Below are positions 60,815-64,000 of a DNA stretch of 64,000 bases, one piece after another. The DNA is taken from the NCBI GenBank assembly GCA_024305745.1, contig JAHRBS010000003.1:2356001-2420000 (forward strand), given 5' to 3'. The position numbers were made by a program, and so were the translations under genes. This DNA comes from Polyporus tsugae. Lineage: Eukaryota > Basidiomycota > Agaricomycetes > Polyporales > Polyporaceae. Below the pieces are notes generated by a model. The model did no database searches. It was not told the origin of the DNA and saw nothing but the letters and a program-made list of their open reading frames with translations. Numbering within the stretch: position 1 is the stretch's first letter; every line of letters starts with the position of its first letter.

Positions 60815-62086
60815 TGTGGAATGAGGTGTGGGGCGAGGGGGATGATAAAGACAGTGCACGGATGGAGTAAGAGTCGAAGTGTGGATGCCTTGGCTGGCGA
60901 CGTACTCGACCTCGATGTATATATCGAACACAGGGCTAGGCTGCAAACGGCGACAGGTTCAGAAGAAGCTGAACATTGGACCCTGGAACACGTGCATCAC
61001 TGACCACGCCGGGACGTCGGGTGGCGTGGCGATGTTCCAGAGAAGAAGCGGAAGCGGATCTCGCGGAGGAGTAAAGATTTTTGTGTAACCAAAGGTGTGG
61101 ATCCAGATGCCCCAGCCTGAGATCGGAACCCAAACACCGGGCATACTAGGGGAGAAATATTCCCCACATGCCATATGCTCTCAGATAGCTTGCGAGTCAC
61201 TGCGTGTCACCACGGCGGGCGAAGCTCAATATGTACGTCCTCCGAGTCCAAGGCCCGCCGTGCAGGTCATGCCTCGAGGACACAGCTAGGCGGTACTGCT
61301 AGGTGGAGTGGTTGGGACCTTCCGAACCGTCGAGGGCGTAGAGCGTGCTTCTCGCCAAGTGTGGAAGGACGCTCCTGCTGCGGGGGCGCGCAAGTGCCAT
61401 CGTTGAGCGCAACCGACAGCACGGACCAATCACGCTGTGCCAACCCCAATACGAACACCCAGATGTGCAGCACCTCGAGACCTTATTCCCAGTACGGCCG
61501 TTTGCTATGCGTGAGAACGTGTTATTAGATCTTGCTTTATCCCAACACGTTGCGAGGTCACGGTTCAAGTTGCGGCGATGTGAGATCTGTATTGAGTGAG
61601 TCTGATGTAGTAGCGGGTCGAATCCTCTCCGAATCCACGTACCCCCTCGGCCCCTATCATGTCTGTCGATAGGCCAGGTTAATTGTTGGCCCAAAGCTTC
61701 GCAACCCAAGGACAGCGGGCATGTCGATGGTGGTGGTATTAGGCGCGGCGGACGAACAATAACGCCTGCTAAAAGTGGGCAGCTTTCTGGCTCCGCAGCC
61801 CGGGCTGCAACTTACAGCGAATATGGTATTTATCCCACTGAACGGGACTTTGTTGCGTCGGCGATCAGCATTGGCAGATAATCCGCGAGATTGAACCGGC
61901 CGGGAGCCCTAGCGATCCTTCAGCTGTGGCGCGATCCGATGCGTTGGCAGTCGTCTTTACAGATAGCCGAGACACAGCATCGTTTTCGCTACAAATATCA
62001 GTACAACTATATCACATATAGCTTTAAACGTCTAGCTAAACAGGCGCAATAGTCAGCATAAGTCACTCGGATGTTCTCGCCCTTAA
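60815..62086. other. B2 5' flank (duplicate of the B1 flank)
   Basis: Nearly identical to 51.5-52.48 kb up to ~61.79 kb, then more diverged. No gene supported. Confidence 0.5.
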
Positions 62087-62810
62087 CTATTCAAGCACCA
62101 CTCGACTGAGTCCGGGGCCCACAATCATGCCTGACACCTTGCCCGGATGCCGCGTATACCGCCGTTCCATCTGGTCCAGATATTCGTGCGAGAACGCGCT
62201 TTCCGCGTTCAGAGATATATTCACACAGCTCTTGTCCTCGTACGGCGCCCCCGCTCTGACTCTACGACCGAGGGCGAAACCGAGTGTTTGCATTTTCCCC
62301 GGAGCGGGAATCGCTCTGCCCGCTGCGCAAGAAGTACGAGCCGGTCGGCGCCTCCCATGAACTTCGCCTCGAGAGCAGGGACATCGCGGATCCCGGTCGT
62401 GGCGTAGAGCTTGGACCTGGCGGGACGTGCGAGTTCGAACTGAGATGCTCTATGAGAATGTAGTGCGTCAGCCCCTTTGCTCCTGCTCGCGCCACCGTAC
62501 TCACCTTCATACCTATGCCCGATGTCCAAGACGACATCGACAAGATCGATACCCCGAGCACGCTCTCCGAATGCGAGTGCTGCGACGCCTGCTCCACGCG
62601 GAACTTGATCCTACCGTCGCCCACAACAGCGACAGAGCGGAGTTCGAGGTGCGGAAGCTCGAGGCCGAGGCCGACAGCAGGATCCTCGGCTTGCGTCTGC
62701 AGCACCTCCTTACGCGCGCTCACCCCGAAGTCGACGAGTTGCTTCAGCGCCTCGTGGTTGTATACTGCGCGCTGCTGGATGGTTCGTCCGATCGTGCTTG
62801 CATGGACCAA
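62087..62810 (-). pseudogene. X2: unrecognised gene, probably decaying
   Basis: Paralogue of X1. The upstream frame (from 62,810) includes NHEALKQLVDFGVSARKEVL, SVAVVGDGRIKFRVEQASQH and SESVLGVSIL; the downstream frame (62,293-62,087) reads FALGRRVRAG ... AFSHEYLDQMERRYTRHPGK and stops at 62,087. The two frames are not joined by an obvious intron. Protein family not recognised. Confidence 0.4.
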
Positions 62811-63726
62811 CGTCTGGAAAGGGGTGGCGAGGTTCAGGCGGAATGGTGTCGTGGGTGGTGACGAGGCCCGACGGGGTGCGTCTGAGTTAAATGTCGTTCA
62901 TGAGTGACTAGATTTGTAGGGACCGCGATGTGTACGAGACTGACTCGGAGGAGATATAGACTCCACTGAGAGTCCGCCTATCTGTCTTGGAGAAGGATAT
63001 CGCATTCCAATTGTAGCGAGCACTGCTGTGAATGGTCAGAGTCAGGAAGGTGTTTCAATCAAGCGATATCATCTTCATAGCATCCCCGTTCTCGACTCAC
63101 GGATATATAGGCGTCCATTCTGGAGGCGACGACGCCGGTCTGCAGTACATATCCGCGTCATCATGTTTTGCATACTCTGTCAAGGAAACATCTCTGGCAC
63201 TGCAAGCGTGCACAAGTTCTCGACTTGCGGGCATAGAGGTCTCCGTCCGTTCTGCAGGTGACGACGTCAATATGGAGAACAAAACTGGCAACCAGTGAAA
63301 AGTAGAGATGAGGACCAGAGATGAAACAACAAAGAGGGCCGCGTCGGCTGGCGTTCTCGGCGTCTCCCGGCATCACCATAACGAGTAAGCGAGACGCCCA
63401 GAACCAAAACGTGGCCACAAATATGTACTATCGATGGACTCGTCTGTAGAATCCTACAGCTTCCTGCTCCCACAGCTTCAGCTCATCGATGTTCACTGGC
63501 TTGTCACACGCTTTCAATACCTCACTGGGATTATCTGGGACAATTAACTCCTCAACCCGCTCCTAACACGAGCATCGGTGACGATGACAAGATCCTGCGC
63601 ACACGCTGGCTACTACTAGTACTGGACAACCATATGCTGACTAGAACACTGCAGGCTGGCAACCTGCTCGTCTTATCTACCTGGCGCGCCTGACTGGAGG
63701 CAACCATATTCACACTCAGATTGGGT
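62811..63726. other. Spacer between X2 and hairpin H7
   Basis: Includes X-related upstream sequence (~62.98-63.1 kb) and motif M1 at 63,377-63,420. No gene supported. Confidence 0.45.
63377..63420. repeat. Shared motif M1 (right-edge C-like locus)
   Basis: ATAACGAGTAAGCGAGACGC, then CCAGAACC and AACGTGGCCACAA. Confidence 0.75.
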
Positions 63727-63774
63727 TGCTATGGGTAATGCATTTCGAATTGTCGAACTGCGTTGCCCATAGCG
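63727..63774 (-). repeat. Imperfect hairpin H7 (right-edge C-like locus)
   Basis: 48 bp, CGCTATGGG ... CCCATAGCA on minus. Its gene lies beyond the right edge. Confidence 0.85.
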
Positions 63775-64000
63775 TTTCATTCATACGGGGTGCCTCTTCG
63801 TACCTGCCACCACGACCAAAACCATTGGAGGGAGTAGTTGGGACATATGCGTCATTGGGGAACAGAGGTGAGTACATCATAATTACATCTCTAGGAGGGG
63901 TAGAGAAGTGTTAGTCTTTTGGTCCTGTCCGAGGTTCTCTTGCAGCGTGGTCCCTGCATGGGCGCAATTTGCTGAGGTTGTACCGAGGGGACCTACTATG
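63775..64000 (-). other. 3' flank of a further C-like family member
   Basis: 63,860-63,985 matches 54,540-54,675 (for example GGGCGCAATTTGCTGAGG against GGGTGCAATTTGCTGAGG). In unit 1 this lies just before the C coding end, so a C-like gene should start to appear within tens of bases right of the window. Confidence 0.65.

Larger units (their letters stand above)
58060..64000 (-). repeat. ~9.3-kb tandem duplication, unit 2 (B2, X2, edge of C-like copy)
   Basis: Second unit, cut by the right edge at the 3' end of its C-like member. 60,546-61,790 is nearly identical to 51,260-52,480. Confidence 0.85.

Noticed and set aside
48761..64000. Integron-like cassette array (gene plus imperfect palindrome repeated)
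   Set aside because: Only an architectural analogy; no integrase is seen, the host is a fungus and the spacing is explained by one tandem duplication.

Overview
The window is nuclear DNA of a filamentous basidiomycete, most likely a wood- or litter-decaying agaricomycete. The genes carry many short introns of about 45-90 bp with GT-AG ends, the base composition is GC-rich, and the gene set is fungal: Cu-ATPase, GH43, GH47, thaumatin-like proteins, a polyporopepsin-type aspartic protease and an intron-bearing tRNA-Gln. No rRNA, CRISPR or bacterial-style operon is visible.

Layout. 1-2.5 kb: 5' part of a CCC2-type Cu+-ATPase (minus) with an 874-bp intron that holds a ~0.42-kb MITE. 3.5-4.6 kb: decayed GH43 arabinanase. 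4.8-12.1 kb: thaumatin-like gene TLP1 and a ~700-residue disordered protein (family member A1), both minus. 13.2-23.6 kb: a conserved housekeeping block of AP180/CALM-type clathrin adaptor (minus), GH47 alpha-mannosidase (plus), glycerol kinase (plus) and tRNA-Gln(CUG). 24.1-33.6 kb: an inverted, rearranged copy of the 4.8-12.1 kb region (TLP2, A2, TLP3, all plus). 34.4-43.3 kb: a second conserved block of PRO2 (plus), NASP/Sim3-type histone chaperone (minus), a coiled-coil protein possibly of dynactin p24/RO-10 type (plus) and an unrecognised low-complexity protein (plus). 44.7-45.1 kb: relic pieces of the A/B/C family. 46.5-48.1 kb: secreted aspartic protease (minus). 48.7-64 kb: a ~9.3-kb tandem duplication carrying family members B1, C, B2 and the edge of another C-like copy, with an unrecognised decaying gene pair (X1, X2) between them.

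The unusual part is the accessory A/B/C family. At least five full-length or nearly full-length members and several relics share a three-exon layout, a short basic N-terminal region, a long Pro/Ser/Thr/Tyr-rich tail and two conserved C-terminal blocks. About 70-260 bp past its 3' end each locus has a 46-48 bp imperfect hairpin with TGCTATGGG and CCCATAGCA arms. The distal arm repeats, locus by locus, the ~16-24 nt sequence at that gene's own C-terminal codons or stop, so the proximal arm is antisense to the gene's own 3' end. A short stem-loop lies just before that site and changes in both arms between members. A second shared motif lies ~130-300 bp beyond the hairpin in most copies. I know of no described system with this architecture; microRNA-like self-targeting and a DNA palindrome used for binding or recombination both remain open.

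Gene models were assembled by hand from splice-site phase and family similarity; no search was run.
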